In this document: piece after piece, positions 49,975 through 58,643 of the stretch
Numbering within the stretch: the stretch's first letter is position 1
Layout of the letters: every line of letters starts with the position of its first letter
Assembly: GCA_052389895.1 (NCBI GenBank)
Contig: JBQTHM010000003.1
Coordinates: 1 to 64,000, forward strand
DNA from: CAVVXX01 sp052389895
GTDB taxonomy: Bacteria; Pseudomonadota; Alphaproteobacteria; Micropepsales; Micropepsaceae
Length of the DNA: 64,000 bases
Direction: 5' to 3'
Notes under the pieces: model-generated
Told to the model about the DNA's origin: nothing
Seen by the model: only the letters and a program-made list of their open reading frames with translations
Database searches by the model: none
Program-made: the position numbers and the translations under genes

Positions 49975-51296
49975 ACGAATCCTTCGATTTACTGATCAGA
50001 GGCGGCACGGTCGCAACAGAGAAAGGGATTATGCCTGCGGACGTCGGCGTGCGCGACGGGCGGATCGCGAAGGTGGGCTCGCTTAGCGCGGCCGTGGCGG
50101 CAGAAATATTCGATGCGCGTGGACTGCATGTGCTTCCGGGCGTGATCGACAGCCAGGTGCATTTTCGGGAGCCGGGCGACACGCATAAGGAAGATATGGA
50201 AACCGGCAGTCGTGCGGCCGTGCTGGGAGGCGTCACGTCGGTATTCGACATGCCAAATACGAAGCCGCCGACCACCACCCGCGCGGCACTGGACGACAAG
50301 TTCATGCGTGCAAGAGGCCGCATGCATTGCGACTACGCTTTTTATGTTGGAGCAACCCCGGCTAATGCCTCCGAGCTGGCTGAGTTGGAACGAGTGCCCG
50401 GCGTTGCAGGTATAAAGGCGTTTCTCGGTTCCTCCACGGGAACACTCCTGCTCGATCACGAGAAGGACATTCTTGCCGCACTCAGATGCAGCAGCCGCCG
50501 CCTGGCCGCGCATTGCGAAGACGAAGCACGTTTAAGGGAGCGCAAGCATTTCGCCACGAAAGGCAACCCCGGTACGCACACCGTCTGGCGCGACGAAGAA
50601 GTAGCCCGGCTTTCGACGGAACGGCTTATTCGCCTGGCACGCGCGGCTAGACGTCCTGTACATGTTCTGCATGTAGGTACGGCGGAGGAAATGTCGTTAT
50701 TGGCGGCCGCGCGCGACATCGCAACGTGCGAAGTGACGCCGCAGCACCTTACGCTTGCAGCGCCGGAATGTTACGCGCGCCTGGGAACCTATGCGCAGAT
50801 GAACCCACCCATTCGCGACGAGCGTCATCGTGCGGCGCTGTGGCACGCGCTGCGCGAAGGCATAATCGATACAATTGGTTCCGACCACGCGCCGCACACG
50901 CGCGAAGAGAAAGACCGCGTGTACCCCGATACGCCCGCCGGTATGCCCGGCGTGCAGACGCTCGTGACGCTGATGCTACACCACGTGAATGCGGGCGAGC
51001 TTGCGCTGGAGCGTTTCGTGTCGCTAACGAGTGCCGGGCCAGCGCGCGTTTTCGGCGTGATCGGCAAGGGCAGGATCGCCGAAGGTTACGATGCTGACTT
51101 TACGATTGTGGATATTAAGGCTCGCCGGCGTATCGAAAACAAATGGATCGCGTCGCGTTGCGGCTGGACGCCATTCGATGGAATGGAAACGCTAGGGTGG
51201 CCGGTGGCTACAATCGTGCGCGGCACAATCGTGGTCCTCGATGGCAAGCTAGTGTCGCCAGGACACGGTCGGCCCGTGCGCTTCAATGCAACGTGA
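49971..51296 (+). CDS. pyrC: Dihydroorotase (class I, amidohydrolase family)
   Basis: A 441-residue amidohydrolase. Zinc site: His-x-His in DSQVHFREPG, the carboxylated Lys in GIKAFLGSSTG, later histidines in HCEDE and VLHVGTAEEM, and Asp in GSDHAPHTREEK. These fit class I dihydroorotase (pyrimidine synthesis) and also allantoinase relatives. The pairing with a glycosyltransferase rather than pyrB leaves the exact substrate open. The 3' end overlaps usg by 14 bases. Confidence 0.87.
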   Translation: MNESFDLLIRGGTVATEKGIMPADVGVRDGRIAKVGSLSAAVAAEIFDARGLHVLPGVIDSQVHFREPGDTHKEDMETGSRAAVLGGVTSVFDMPNTKPPTTTRAALDDKFMRARGRMHCDYAFYVGATPANASELAELERVPGVAGIKAFLGSSTGTLLLDHEKDILAALRCSSRRLAAHCEDEARLRERKHFATKGNPGTHTVWRDEEVARLSTERLIRLARAARRPVHVLHVGTAEEMSLLAAARDIATCEVTPQHLTLAAPECYARLGTYAQMNPPIRDERHRAALWHALREGIIDTIGSDHAPHTREEKDRVYPDTPAGMPGVQTLVTLMLHHVNAGELALERFVSLTSAGPARVFGVIGKGRIAEGYDADFTIVDIKARRRIENKWIASRCGWTPFDGMETLGWPVATIVRGTIVVLDGKLVSPGHGRPVRFNAT

Positions 51297-51564
51297 ATTC
51301 GCCGCGCGCGTATTTCAGGTCAGTAGGAACGATGATGCCTGTCGTGGCCACGCGTACCGAGTGCAGCTTGCCATCAAGATGTTTCTCCCAATAACGAAGG
51401 AAACGGTTCAACACAGGGAAACGGGGCACCAGATCGTATTCCTGCCAGATGTAGCTTTGCAGCACGGCGGGATGATCGGGCAGGTGGTACAGAATCTCCG
51501 CAGTCGTGAGCCTGTACCCGTTCAATAATAACGCCAACACACTCATCGTCATTCCTAAACCCAT
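51283..51564 (-). CDS. usg: Usg-family protein
   Basis: A 93-residue protein matching the alphaproteobacterial Usg family: NGYRLTTAEILYHLPDHP, then QSYIWQEYDLVPRFPVLNRFL and LHSVRVA. The function is unknown; the gene is often near trp genes in other species but not here. ATG 51564 is used, with internal ATGs at 51552 and 51546 as alternatives. The 236 bases that follow upstream (51565-51800) hold no feature I can recognise. Confidence 0.85.
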   Translation of the reverse strand: MGLGMTMSVLALLLNGYRLTTAEILYHLPDHPAVLQSYIWQEYDLVPRFPVLNRFLRYWEKHLDGKLHSVRVATTGIIVPTDLKYARGEFTLH

Positions 51565-51800
51565 GAGAAGCGAGTCGTGTTCCGAAATCCTTGCACAATA
51601 ACGGTTACCGGCGCCTTTGCGGCGTTCGTCAACTCCTTTGCTTGACGGCGCAGTAGTTTTCCGCTCGGTTCCTTACCGGGGCAACACGTTACTTATGATT
51701 CATGGCGGCATTACGGCCCGTAACGGGCGATCGCCGCATCTGGCAGCAACCGATCGTGAGTGCTACGCACGCGGCATGGCGGACACATCAGACTAAAAAA

Positions 51801-52460
51801 ATGGATTATGTCTTCCTCGTCATCAGCGGAGCGATTATCGGCGTCATAGTTGCGGCGCCCATAGGTCCCGTGAATGTAATCTGTATTCGCCGCACGCTCG
51901 CCTACGGTTCGCTGCATGGATTTCTGTCGGGATTGGGAGCGGCACTTGGCGACGGCGTCTTCGCCGTTATTTCCGCGTTCGGTTTGACTGCGATTGCACA
52001 GCTGATTGAAGGTTATTCGATTGCACTACAGGTGATTGGCGGCATTCTCCTTCTCGGTTTTGGTTGGTACACTTATCACGCAGACCCGACATGCGCGCGC
52101 GAAAAGCTTGCGCCACCGGTCAGGGATCTGCCGTTTTTCACACGTGTCGTACGTGATGTGGTCTCCACGTTTGCGCTCACTTTGACGAACCCTGCAACGC
52201 TGTTGGGTTTTGCCGCCCTGTTCGCGGGCTTAAGCACTATTACGGGAGAAACGACCAGTTTTGCCGCAGCCGCAGTCATTGTCGGCGGCGTCGTGGCGGG
52301 CTCCGCCGGATGGTGGTTCGCCATTACCACGATAACGGCGATCTTTCACAAGCATATGGACAGCCGCATCATGCGCCACATCAATCAATTTTCTGGAGTT
52401 GTGGTGGGACTGTTTGGTGTGGCCGTGCTCGCGCATCTGGCGGCATCGCTGTTCTCTTGA
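51801..52460 (+). CDS. LysE/RhtB-family amino acid exporter
   Basis: A 219-residue membrane protein with six helices. The family motif is in the first helix pair: IIGVIVAAPIGPVNVICIRRTLAYG, followed by GFLSGLGAALGDGVFA; the later LTLTNPATLLGFAALFAGL is also typical. Such proteins export amino acids or their analogues. ATG 51801 begins the first helix correctly; the ribosome site is weak. Confidence 0.9.
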   Translation: MDYVFLVISGAIIGVIVAAPIGPVNVICIRRTLAYGSLHGFLSGLGAALGDGVFAVISAFGLTAIAQLIEGYSIALQVIGGILLLGFGWYTYHADPTCAREKLAPPVRDLPFFTRVVRDVVSTFALTLTNPATLLGFAALFAGLSTITGETTSFAAAAVIVGGVVAGSAGWWFAITTITAIFHKHMDSRIMRHINQFSGVVVGLFGVAVLAHLAASLFS

Positions 52461-52572
52461 CATATCGCGTATCAACCATAGGTGGCCGGAGGTCTTCACA
52501 GCCGAGCCCGCTATGTGACATGCTTCAGTTAACGTGTGGGGCGGCCGCGCAAATGCCGGTGGAGTAGCGGGG

Positions 52573-53826
52573 ATGACGTCCGAAATTGCTGTCATGAACC
52601 AGCGCGCGGTTGCGCTTGCGGCGGATACTGCTGTGACGCTGGTGGATGACGGCACGGTTGTAGTGCGCAATGAGCAGCAAAAGCTCTTTAACTTAGCCGA
52701 CGGTCACCCCATCGCCATCATGTTCTTTGGTGTGGCCGACATGCTGGGCCACCCTTGGGACCATCTAGTCGAGCACTATCAAACCAAGCACCGCCGGGAT
52801 GCCCTCAAACCGCGCGTGCGCGACTATGCGGCCGCGTTTACCGGCATGCTGGACCATCTCGACGAGTTCTTTCCGCCGGAGCGGCAACGCGAGGATTACC
52901 GGCGGCTGCTCGCCTCCGTGTTCCGCCACATTTTCGCTTATGCGCAGTTTCTGCGGCAGAACAGTGAGGATGCCTCGCTGGGTGCCGACGACACCCGCCT
53001 TCTTGAAAGCGCGATCGAACGCATCTGGCGCGAATATCAGGTTCACGACGACGGGGCGCCGCGGCGCGACTTGCCATGCTTTCCGCAGGGCTTTGGCAAA
53101 ATCGTGGCGTCGCGTCATGCCGCGCAAATCAACGAGCTGATCGATTACGGTTTTCGCCAGTTCGGGATTTCCAAACAGGCGGAACAGCATTTGCACGACA
53201 TTGCGGCGTTTTGCGTCACTAAGGACTTGTTTCTGGAGGACGTGTCGGGGTTGGTCTTTGCAGGCTTCGGATCGCAAGAGCGCTATCCGTCTGTCGTCAC
53301 CTATTACGTGTCGGCCGTCGTGGACGGAATCGTTAAGCGCAGCGAGGTAAGTGTGGACGTTATCGACAATGAAATCCGGTCGCGCGTGCGTATATTCGCT
53401 GACAGCGAGGTGACACATGCCTTTCTTCGCGGAATTGATTTTAATCTTGAACGGCGGCTGTATGCCGGCTTCCGCATGCTGCTGCACGGCGTCGTCGACG
53501 AGGTGATCGCGGTGTTTCGCGCTCCCGAGGCGCAGAAAAAACAGGTTCGTGAGCGTTTTCAGACCGATTTCGTACCGCGCTATTTCGATGCGTTTCGCGG
53601 CATGATCGGGGAGTATCAGCAGCACGCCTTCATCAACCCCGTATTGCGTGTGCTCGAAATTGCGGGCAAGAAGGAACTGGCGGAAACCGCACGATCGTTA
53701 GTCGAGTTGAACGTGTTCAAAAAGCGTATAATGGCGCAAAAGGAAACCGTCGGCGGAGCAATCGACGTCGCTGTCATCAGCCGCGACAGCGGTTTCCAGT
53801 GGGTAGCAAAACCCGGAGCAGCATAA
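52573..53826 (+). CDS. Proteasome-like Ntn-hydrolase candidate (uncharacterised family)
   Basis: A 417-residue protein with no signal peptide. It begins MTSEIAVMNQRAVALAADTA. Removal of Met1, expected before Thr, exposes Thr at position 1; Asp18 then becomes position 17 and Lys37 (in KLFNL) position 36. In proteasome beta and HslV the catalytic set is Thr1, Asp/Glu17 and Lys33, with KKLFQI or KVRRLY at the Lys, so the match is exact for Thr and Asp and shifted three for Lys. A helical insert (70-220) follows, then strands LVFAGFGSQERYPSVVTYYV and a closing strand GAIDVAVISRD. GGAG lies 8 bases before the ATG. Similar uncharacterised proteins exist, from memory. Enzyme activity is inference. 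Confidence 0.6.
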   Translation: MTSEIAVMNQRAVALAADTAVTLVDDGTVVVRNEQQKLFNLADGHPIAIMFFGVADMLGHPWDHLVEHYQTKHRRDALKPRVRDYAAAFTGMLDHLDEFFPPERQREDYRRLLASVFRHIFAYAQFLRQNSEDASLGADDTRLLESAIERIWREYQVHDDGAPRRDLPCFPQGFGKIVASRHAAQINELIDYGFRQFGISKQAEQHLHDIAAFCVTKDLFLEDVSGLVFAGFGSQERYPSVVTYYVSAVVDGIVKRSEVSVDVIDNEIRSRVRIFADSEVTHAFLRGIDFNLERRLYAGFRMLLHGVVDEVIAVFRAPEAQKKQVRERFQTDFVPRYFDAFRGMIGEYQQHAFINPVLRVLEIAGKKELAETARSLVELNVFKKRIMAQKETVGGAIDVAVISRDSGFQWVAKPGAA

Positions 53827-53827
53827 A

Positions 53828-54217
53828 ATGTTCTTGTTCTGGCGCAAAAAGAAGGTGCCCACTCTGCGTCCGCGCGGGGAAAAGCTTGATGTGGTTATGG
53901 GCGAGCTTGACGACAGTCGTCGCGCCTTCAAAGAGGGCTCGGCCCGCGAGCGCCACGTTTTCAGCCCATCGGAGGAATGGTCAAAGAAATATCTCTCCCA
54001 GGGCATTGGTCCGGAAGCGGCTTATGGCGCGCCGATTGTCTGCTTCGAAGACGGCACTTGTCTTCCCCCGCGTGACGAGCTCATGCGCGAACTGGCTGCG
54101 CGCGTTGCCGCCGCCGACGGCTGCGGCTGCATCGGCACGAGGGCCATGCGCCGCCCCTTCGCATACAAAAAGACGATGCACAAGCGCCCGTGGCTATTAC
54201 GACTACTCTCCGGTTAG
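53828..54217 (+). CDS. Small cysteine-containing partner of the Ntn-like protein, unknown
   Basis: A 129-residue protein starting one base after the upstream stop, with GGAG inside the upstream gene, so the two form an operon. N-terminus MFLFWRKKKVPTLRPRGEKL; middle acidic (GELDDSRRAFKEGSARE); then cysteines in IVCFEDGTCLPP and DGCGCIG. This could be a metal site or redox motif. C-terminus is basic and hydrophobic (KRPWLLRLLSG). I recognise no family. Its 3' end overlaps the convergent Nudix gene by 15 bases. Confidence 0.7.
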   Translation: MFLFWRKKKVPTLRPRGEKLDVVMGELDDSRRAFKEGSARERHVFSPSEEWSKKYLSQGIGPEAAYGAPIVCFEDGTCLPPRDELMRELAARVAAADGCGCIGTRAMRRPFAYKKTMHKRPWLLRLLSG

Positions 54218-54622
54218 TAGTTCGCGCGCGCTGTTTTCGATGATACGCCTGGTTTCTTTCCAAAGGTCGAATTGCATCAATTCGCGAGGCGAGACCCAGC
54301 ACACGTCTATTGCATCCGAGCCTGCATGCAGGTTACCTGACGCGTGACGCGCCGTGAAATCAATCAACACGTAATGAGAGAGATCTTCGGATAACTCTGC
54401 TACGCCGGCGAGTGCGCCGATCTCGATTTCGATTCCAGTTTCCTCCCGCACTTCGCGCTTGAGCGCTTCGTGGAGCGATTCTCCCGGTTCGACCTTGCCT
54501 CCGGGAATGCTCCATTTACCGGCGTGCGGCGCCCTTGCACGGCGGATGAGCAACACTTCGCCGCAAGCATTCCAGATGACCGCGCCTACGCCAAGAACTA
54601 GAGTGGGACTGGAACCCGCCAT
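54203..54622 (-). CDS. Nudix hydrolase
   Basis: A 139-residue protein with a complete Nudix box: GGKVEPGESLHEALKREVREETGIEI, the catalytic E-x7-REVREE-x-x-G-I arrangement. WSIPGGKVEPGES and the size are of the MutT/house-cleaning type acting on nucleoside diphosphate derivatives. ATG 54622 gives the normal short N-terminus. It is convergent with the partner gene and divergent from yedK. Confidence 0.9.
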   Translation of the reverse strand: MAGSSPTLVLGVGAVIWNACGEVLLIRRARAPHAGKWSIPGGKVEPGESLHEALKREVREETGIEIEIGALAGVAELSEDLSHYVLIDFTARHASGNLHAGSDAIDVCWVSPRELMQFDLWKETRRIIENSARELLTGE

Positions 54623-54669
54623 GCGAAACACTATGTTCACTGGGCAGCTTTCCAGCAAATGAGGGTCTC

Positions 54670-55371
54670 ATGTGCGGCCGTTACGCCGCAAATTTGCCGC
54701 ACGAAACCATGCGCGGCGTGTTTGGAGTGCATGGAGAGATTCCCGATTTTCCGCCGCGCTACCACATTGCGCCCGGCGTGGATATCCTCGTCATCCGGCT
54801 GGAAGACGGCGAGCGGCGCGTTGCTCTGTTGCGCTGGGGAATAGTGCCACGCTGGACGCGCGACGCCGTGAAGCCGCTGATCAACGCACGCAGCGAAACG
54901 GTGGATAGCAAACCCGTGTTTCGTGACGCGTTCCGCTTGCGCCGATGCATCGTGCCAGCGACGGGGTTCTACGAATGGCAAGCCGCGCCGAAAGGGCCCA
55001 AGCAGCCGTTCCATATTCGCGCGCGCGGCGGCGTGCCGTTCGCAATGGCTGCGCTCTGGGAACCTTCGCTCGCCACGCAAGGCATAAACCATGACAGCGT
55101 TACCATCATAACCTGCGAGGCCAACGGTTTGCTGCGCCCGCTGCACGAACGCATGCCCGTGATCTTGCCCGAGCGAGTTTGGGCAAACTGGCTTGATCCG
55201 GCTCTGGCGCCGGCGGAAGCGAAATCCTTTCTACGTCCCGCGCCTGACGGAATGCTGGAAGCTTATCCTGTCGGCTACGGTGTAAATCGAGCCTCCAATG
55301 ATGGGCCCGAACTCGCAATGCCGCTTGCGCGCATGGAACGTCCGCCTCCGCCTCAACGCGATCTTTCCTGA
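54670..55371 (+). CDS. yedK: SRAP/HMCES-type abasic-site protein YedK
   Basis: A 233-residue SRAP protein that covalently caps abasic sites in ssDNA. The nucleophile is Cys2 (MCGRYA), exposed by Met removal; NARSETVDSKPVF, GFYEWQ and the His of LHERMPVIL form the remaining active site. ATG 54670 follows GAGGG, fixing the start needed for Cys2. It is next to a Nudix hydrolase, a loose genome-maintenance pair. Confidence 0.95.
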   Translation: MCGRYAANLPHETMRGVFGVHGEIPDFPPRYHIAPGVDILVIRLEDGERRVALLRWGIVPRWTRDAVKPLINARSETVDSKPVFRDAFRLRRCIVPATGFYEWQAAPKGPKQPFHIRARGGVPFAMAALWEPSLATQGINHDSVTIITCEANGLLRPLHERMPVILPERVWANWLDPALAPAEAKSFLRPAPDGMLEAYPVGYGVNRASNDGPELAMPLARMERPPPPQRDLS

Positions 55372-55522
55372 GCGGCATGGGCGGGTTCCCGAAATCATCG
55401 GCCAGCGGGCGACTGGCCCGTGCCAATATGCGCCTGGCTTACGACACGAATTCGCCATAACTGGCTGGTTTACCGGATTCGTTCCGGGGGCGGGGCGCTT
55501 CGCCGGGATACAGGAGACAAAG

Positions 55523-55984
55523 ATGCGATTTGCGACTTTGGCAGCAGCCTTTGCTGCGTTGGCCTTCACATACTCGGCAGGAGCAGCCATGGCAGGCGAC
55601 CTCAGCGCCCAGGCCAATCAGGCGTTTCTAGCGGAAAACGCCAGCAAGCCGGGCGTGATTACGCGCCCAAGCGGGTTGCAGTACCGAGTCATCAAATCGG
55701 GGTCGGGCCGCACGCCCGAAACAACCGACATGGTCGTAGTCACGTATAAAGGCTGGCTAATTGACAAGACGGTCTTCGACCAGACGAGCCCCGGGCAAAC
55801 TGCCGAATTTCCGGCGGGGAAGCTCATTCCCGGTTGGGTCGAGGCGCTTTCCTTGATGAAAGAGGGCGACGAATGGGAACTCGTTATCCCTTCGAATCTT
55901 GCCTATGGCGAACGTGGTGCGGGTGACGTGATCCCGCCGAACCAGACGCTCGTGTTCCGGATGGCGTTGATCGAGGTGAAATAG
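55523..55984 (+). CDS. Periplasmic FKBP-type peptidyl-prolyl isomerase
   Basis: A 153-residue protein: signal peptide (MRFATLAAAFAALAFTYSAG, cleaved after AMA), then one FKBP domain with SGLQYRVIKSGSGRTPE, TKTVFDQTSP-like substrate loop (DKTVFDQTSPGQTAEFP), IPGWVEALSLMKEGDEWELVIPS and LAYGERGAGDVIPPN. It should speed proline isomerisation of exported proteins. ATG 55523 follows CAGGAG. The 151 bases before it hold no gene. Confidence 0.93.
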   Translation: MRFATLAAAFAALAFTYSAGAAMAGDLSAQANQAFLAENASKPGVITRPSGLQYRVIKSGSGRTPETTDMVVVTYKGWLIDKTVFDQTSPGQTAEFPAGKLIPGWVEALSLMKEGDEWELVIPSNLAYGERGAGDVIPPNQTLVFRMALIEVK

Positions 55985-56012
55985 TCGAGGAATTTGGCCT
56001 GAGCTGATTTCA

Positions 56013-58643
56013 ATGCGTTTAGCGTCCGGTTTATTGCGTATTGCGGTGGCGCTCCTTCTGGTCGTGGGCGCAAGCATGTTGTTTTGGGCAAGCCGCGATT
56101 ATGCCGTAATCGCGCCCGATCTCTACGGCCAGATACGCGGCCTCTCCTACAGCCCGAGTCACCTGTACACAATCTCAGAGCAAGTTGAGACCTCGCCACG
56201 GCGCATTAATGCAGACCTCGCGCAGCTTGAGAACTACACAGGCAGGATTCGCACATACACAGTGCAGGGAAGCATGGCGGCGGTTCCGGAGATTGCTCAC
56301 CGGCATGGCATCACTGTGTCGATCGGGCTCTGGATCGGAAGTGATACAGCGGCCAACGAAAAAGAGATTGCGGACGCGATAAAGTTGATCCGCACAAACC
56401 GGCGCGTGATCGACCGCGTGTTCGTCGGCAACGAGGCCATCCTGCGCGGCGATCTGAGCGTCGCCGATCTTGCAAGGTATCTTGACCGAATACGCCGCGC
56501 CCTGCCACCGCGCATTAAAGTAGGCACAGCGGAGCCCTGGCATGTCTGGCTGGAGCATCAAGAGCTTGCCGAGCACGTGGACTTCGTCGGGATTCATTTG
56601 CTTCCCTACTGGGAGGGAATTCCAATCGATTATGCGCTGCAGTTCTGCATCGAGCGCTTCAAGCAGATTGCCGAGAAATTTCCACACAAGCCGATCGTGA
56701 TTGGAGAGGTGGGCTGGCCGTCCGATGGTCGCACGCGCCAGGGCGCGACCGCGTCGCTCGCCAACCAGGCGTATTTCGTGCGCACTTTCATCGCCTACGC
56801 TGCCGAGCACGGCTACGACTACTACATTATGGAGGCGTACGATCAGCCCTGGAAGGCGGATCCGGAAGGCGCGGTAGGTGCATTCTGGGGCATGTTCGAC
56901 GCCGAAGGGCAACCCAAGTTCAATTTCACCGGCATGCTTCGTTCGTTTCCCGAATGGCGTAATTACGCGGGCGCCGCGGCCGTGCTCACGCTTCTATTGG
57001 GATTGACAATTCTTGGCCGCATGCCGCGTGTTCGCAGCACGGGATATGTAGTGATGGGCGGGCTCGTTGCCATAGTCACGACAGGCATTCTGATGCTGGT
57101 CGACGCCAGCGCGCTCGAGTACCTCGAACCCTCTGACATCGTTTTCTATTCCGCTCTTGTTCCGCTGTTGCTGCTCGCGGCCACAATCATTCTGACCGAG
57201 GGAGCGGAGCTTGCGTTATCCCTTTGGCGCGTGGAAAGGCGGCTCGTGCTTGCAGCTGCCCCTGATAGGCCGCCGCGCGTCTCAATACACGTTCCATGTT
57301 ACAACGAGCCGCCGGAGCTGGTGAAATCCACGCTGAACGCGTTGGCGCGGCTTGATTACGAAAGCTTCGAAGTCATTGTGCTCGACAACAACACGCGCGA
57401 CCCCGCCGTGTGGCGCCCGCTGGAAGACCATTGTGCGGCGCTGGGCCCGCGCTTCCACTTTTTTCATCTGAGCAATGTGAAGGGGTTCAAGGCGGGCGCT
57501 CTGAACGAAGCCATGAAACGCACCGACCCAGAGGCCGAATTCATCGCCGTAATCGACAGCGATTATCAGGTATCGCCCAACTGGCTGAAAGTGGCGATGC
57601 CATTCTTCGCCAAGCCGCAAATCGCCGTGGTGCAGGCGCCGCAGGATTACCGAGATGGGCACGGCAGCCTTTTCAAGGCGATGTGTTACGAGGAGTATCG
57701 CGGCTTCTTCCACATCGGGATGGTGGAGCGCAACGAAGCCGACGCCATAATCCAGCACGGCACCATGACTATTGTCCGTCGCCGCGCGTTGGAAGAAGTC
57801 GGCGCCTGGAGCGCGTGGTGCATCACGGAAGACACGGAACTCGGCTTAAAACTTTTCGAGCGCGGCTACAGCGCTGCCTATATTCCGGTCAGCTTGGGGC
57901 GGGGCGTGATGCCCGACACGCTCGCTGCTTTCATGTTGCAGCGTTACCGCTGGGTCTATGGGGCCATGCAGATCATGAAGCGTCATGCCCGCGCGGTGTT
58001 CCTGGGCGGCACCAAACTGACACGCGCGCAGCGCTACCAGTTCCTCGCCGGCTGGCTGCCATGGATTTCCGATGGCCCCGCGCTGATTGTGTCCTTTTTC
58101 GCACTGGTTTGGACTGTGCTTATGATCGCTGCGCCAAAAATATTCGATGTGCCGATGGCTGCGCTATCGGCTTGCGCGCTGGCGCTCTTTGCAGTGAAGA
58201 CATTGAAGACCCTGCTGCTTTACCCGCCTAAGGTACGATCGGGCGTCAAGGGCGCGATCATGGCGTCGGTGGCCGGGCTTTCACTCACGCACACGGTGGG
58301 CAAGGCGATGCTGATGGGCATCTTCACATCGCGACATCCTTTTATGCGCACTCCCAAGTGCGAACGCGCGACGCCACTAAAGCAAATTTTGCGCGTGGCG
58401 TGGCAGGAAGTAACGTTGTTCACCGCTTGCATGGCTGCGCTGGCCGCAACAGTGATCTCTCGCCACGGAATCGGCGATCCCGCCACGCTGCTGTGGGTGA
58501 TGATGCTTTGCGTGCAAGCGCTGCCTTACGCGGCGACAATCGTTACTGCTTCTGTCAGCGTGGCCGCCGGCCGTCTGCCCGCACCAGCGGCTACCCCACA
58601 GCCGGAGCCGGCGCCGCTTCCAGCGCAGAAACAAGCGGCCTAG
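56013..58643 (+). CDS. GH17-GT2 fused membrane beta-glucan synthase (NdvC-like)
   Basis: An 876-residue bifunctional protein: N-terminal helix (8-26); periplasmic GH17 glucanase/transglycosidase domain (about 40-310) with Glu141 in VFVGNEAIL and Glu232 in IGEVGWPSDG; three helices (about 318-400); a cytoplasmic GT2 domain with Asp in VIDSDY (515-517), the TED motif at 607 and Q643-RYRW; and a C-terminal helix block. The layout matches NdvC-type enzymes of cyclic beta-glucan synthesis, where the GH17 part remodels the chain made by the GT2 part. The neighbour NdvB is absent. Confidence 0.88.
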   Translation: MRLASGLLRIAVALLLVVGASMLFWASRDYAVIAPDLYGQIRGLSYSPSHLYTISEQVETSPRRINADLAQLENYTGRIRTYTVQGSMAAVPEIAHRHGITVSIGLWIGSDTAANEKEIADAIKLIRTNRRVIDRVFVGNEAILRGDLSVADLARYLDRIRRALPPRIKVGTAEPWHVWLEHQELAEHVDFVGIHLLPYWEGIPIDYALQFCIERFKQIAEKFPHKPIVIGEVGWPSDGRTRQGATASLANQAYFVRTFIAYAAEHGYDYYIMEAYDQPWKADPEGAVGAFWGMFDAEGQPKFNFTGMLRSFPEWRNYAGAAAVLTLLLGLTILGRMPRVRSTGYVVMGGLVAIVTTGILMLVDASALEYLEPSDIVFYSALVPLLLLAATIILTEGAELALSLWRVERRLVLAAAPDRPPRVSIHVPCYNEPPELVKSTLNALARLDYESFEVIVLDNNTRDPAVWRPLEDHCAALGPRFHFFHLSNVKGFKAGALNEAMKRTDPEAEFIAVIDSDYQVSPNWLKVAMPFFAKPQIAVVQAPQDYRDGHGSLFKAMCYEEYRGFFHIGMVERNEADAIIQHGTMTIVRRRALEEVGAWSAWCITEDTELGLKLFERGYSAAYIPVSLGRGVMPDTLAAFMLQRYRWVYGAMQIMKRHARAVFLGGTKLTRAQRYQFLAGWLPWISDGPALIVSFFALVWTVLMIAAPKIFDVPMAALSACALALFAVKTLKTLLLYPPKVRSGVKGAIMASVAGLSLTHTVGKAMLMGIFTSRHPFMRTPKCERATPLKQILRVAWQEVTLFTACMAALAATVISRHGIGDPATLLWVMMLCVQALPYAATIVTASVSVAAGRLPAPAATPQPEPAPLPAQKQAA

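Noticed and set aside
51565..51800. Possible small gene or regulatory RNA between usg and the LysE gene
   Set aside because: No frame with a ribosome site and no strong hairpin; left as plain intergenic DNA.
52765..53625. 286-residue minus-strand open frame
   Set aside because: Antisense of the Ntn-like gene; the plus strand has the ribosome site, downstream coupling and fold-like motifs.
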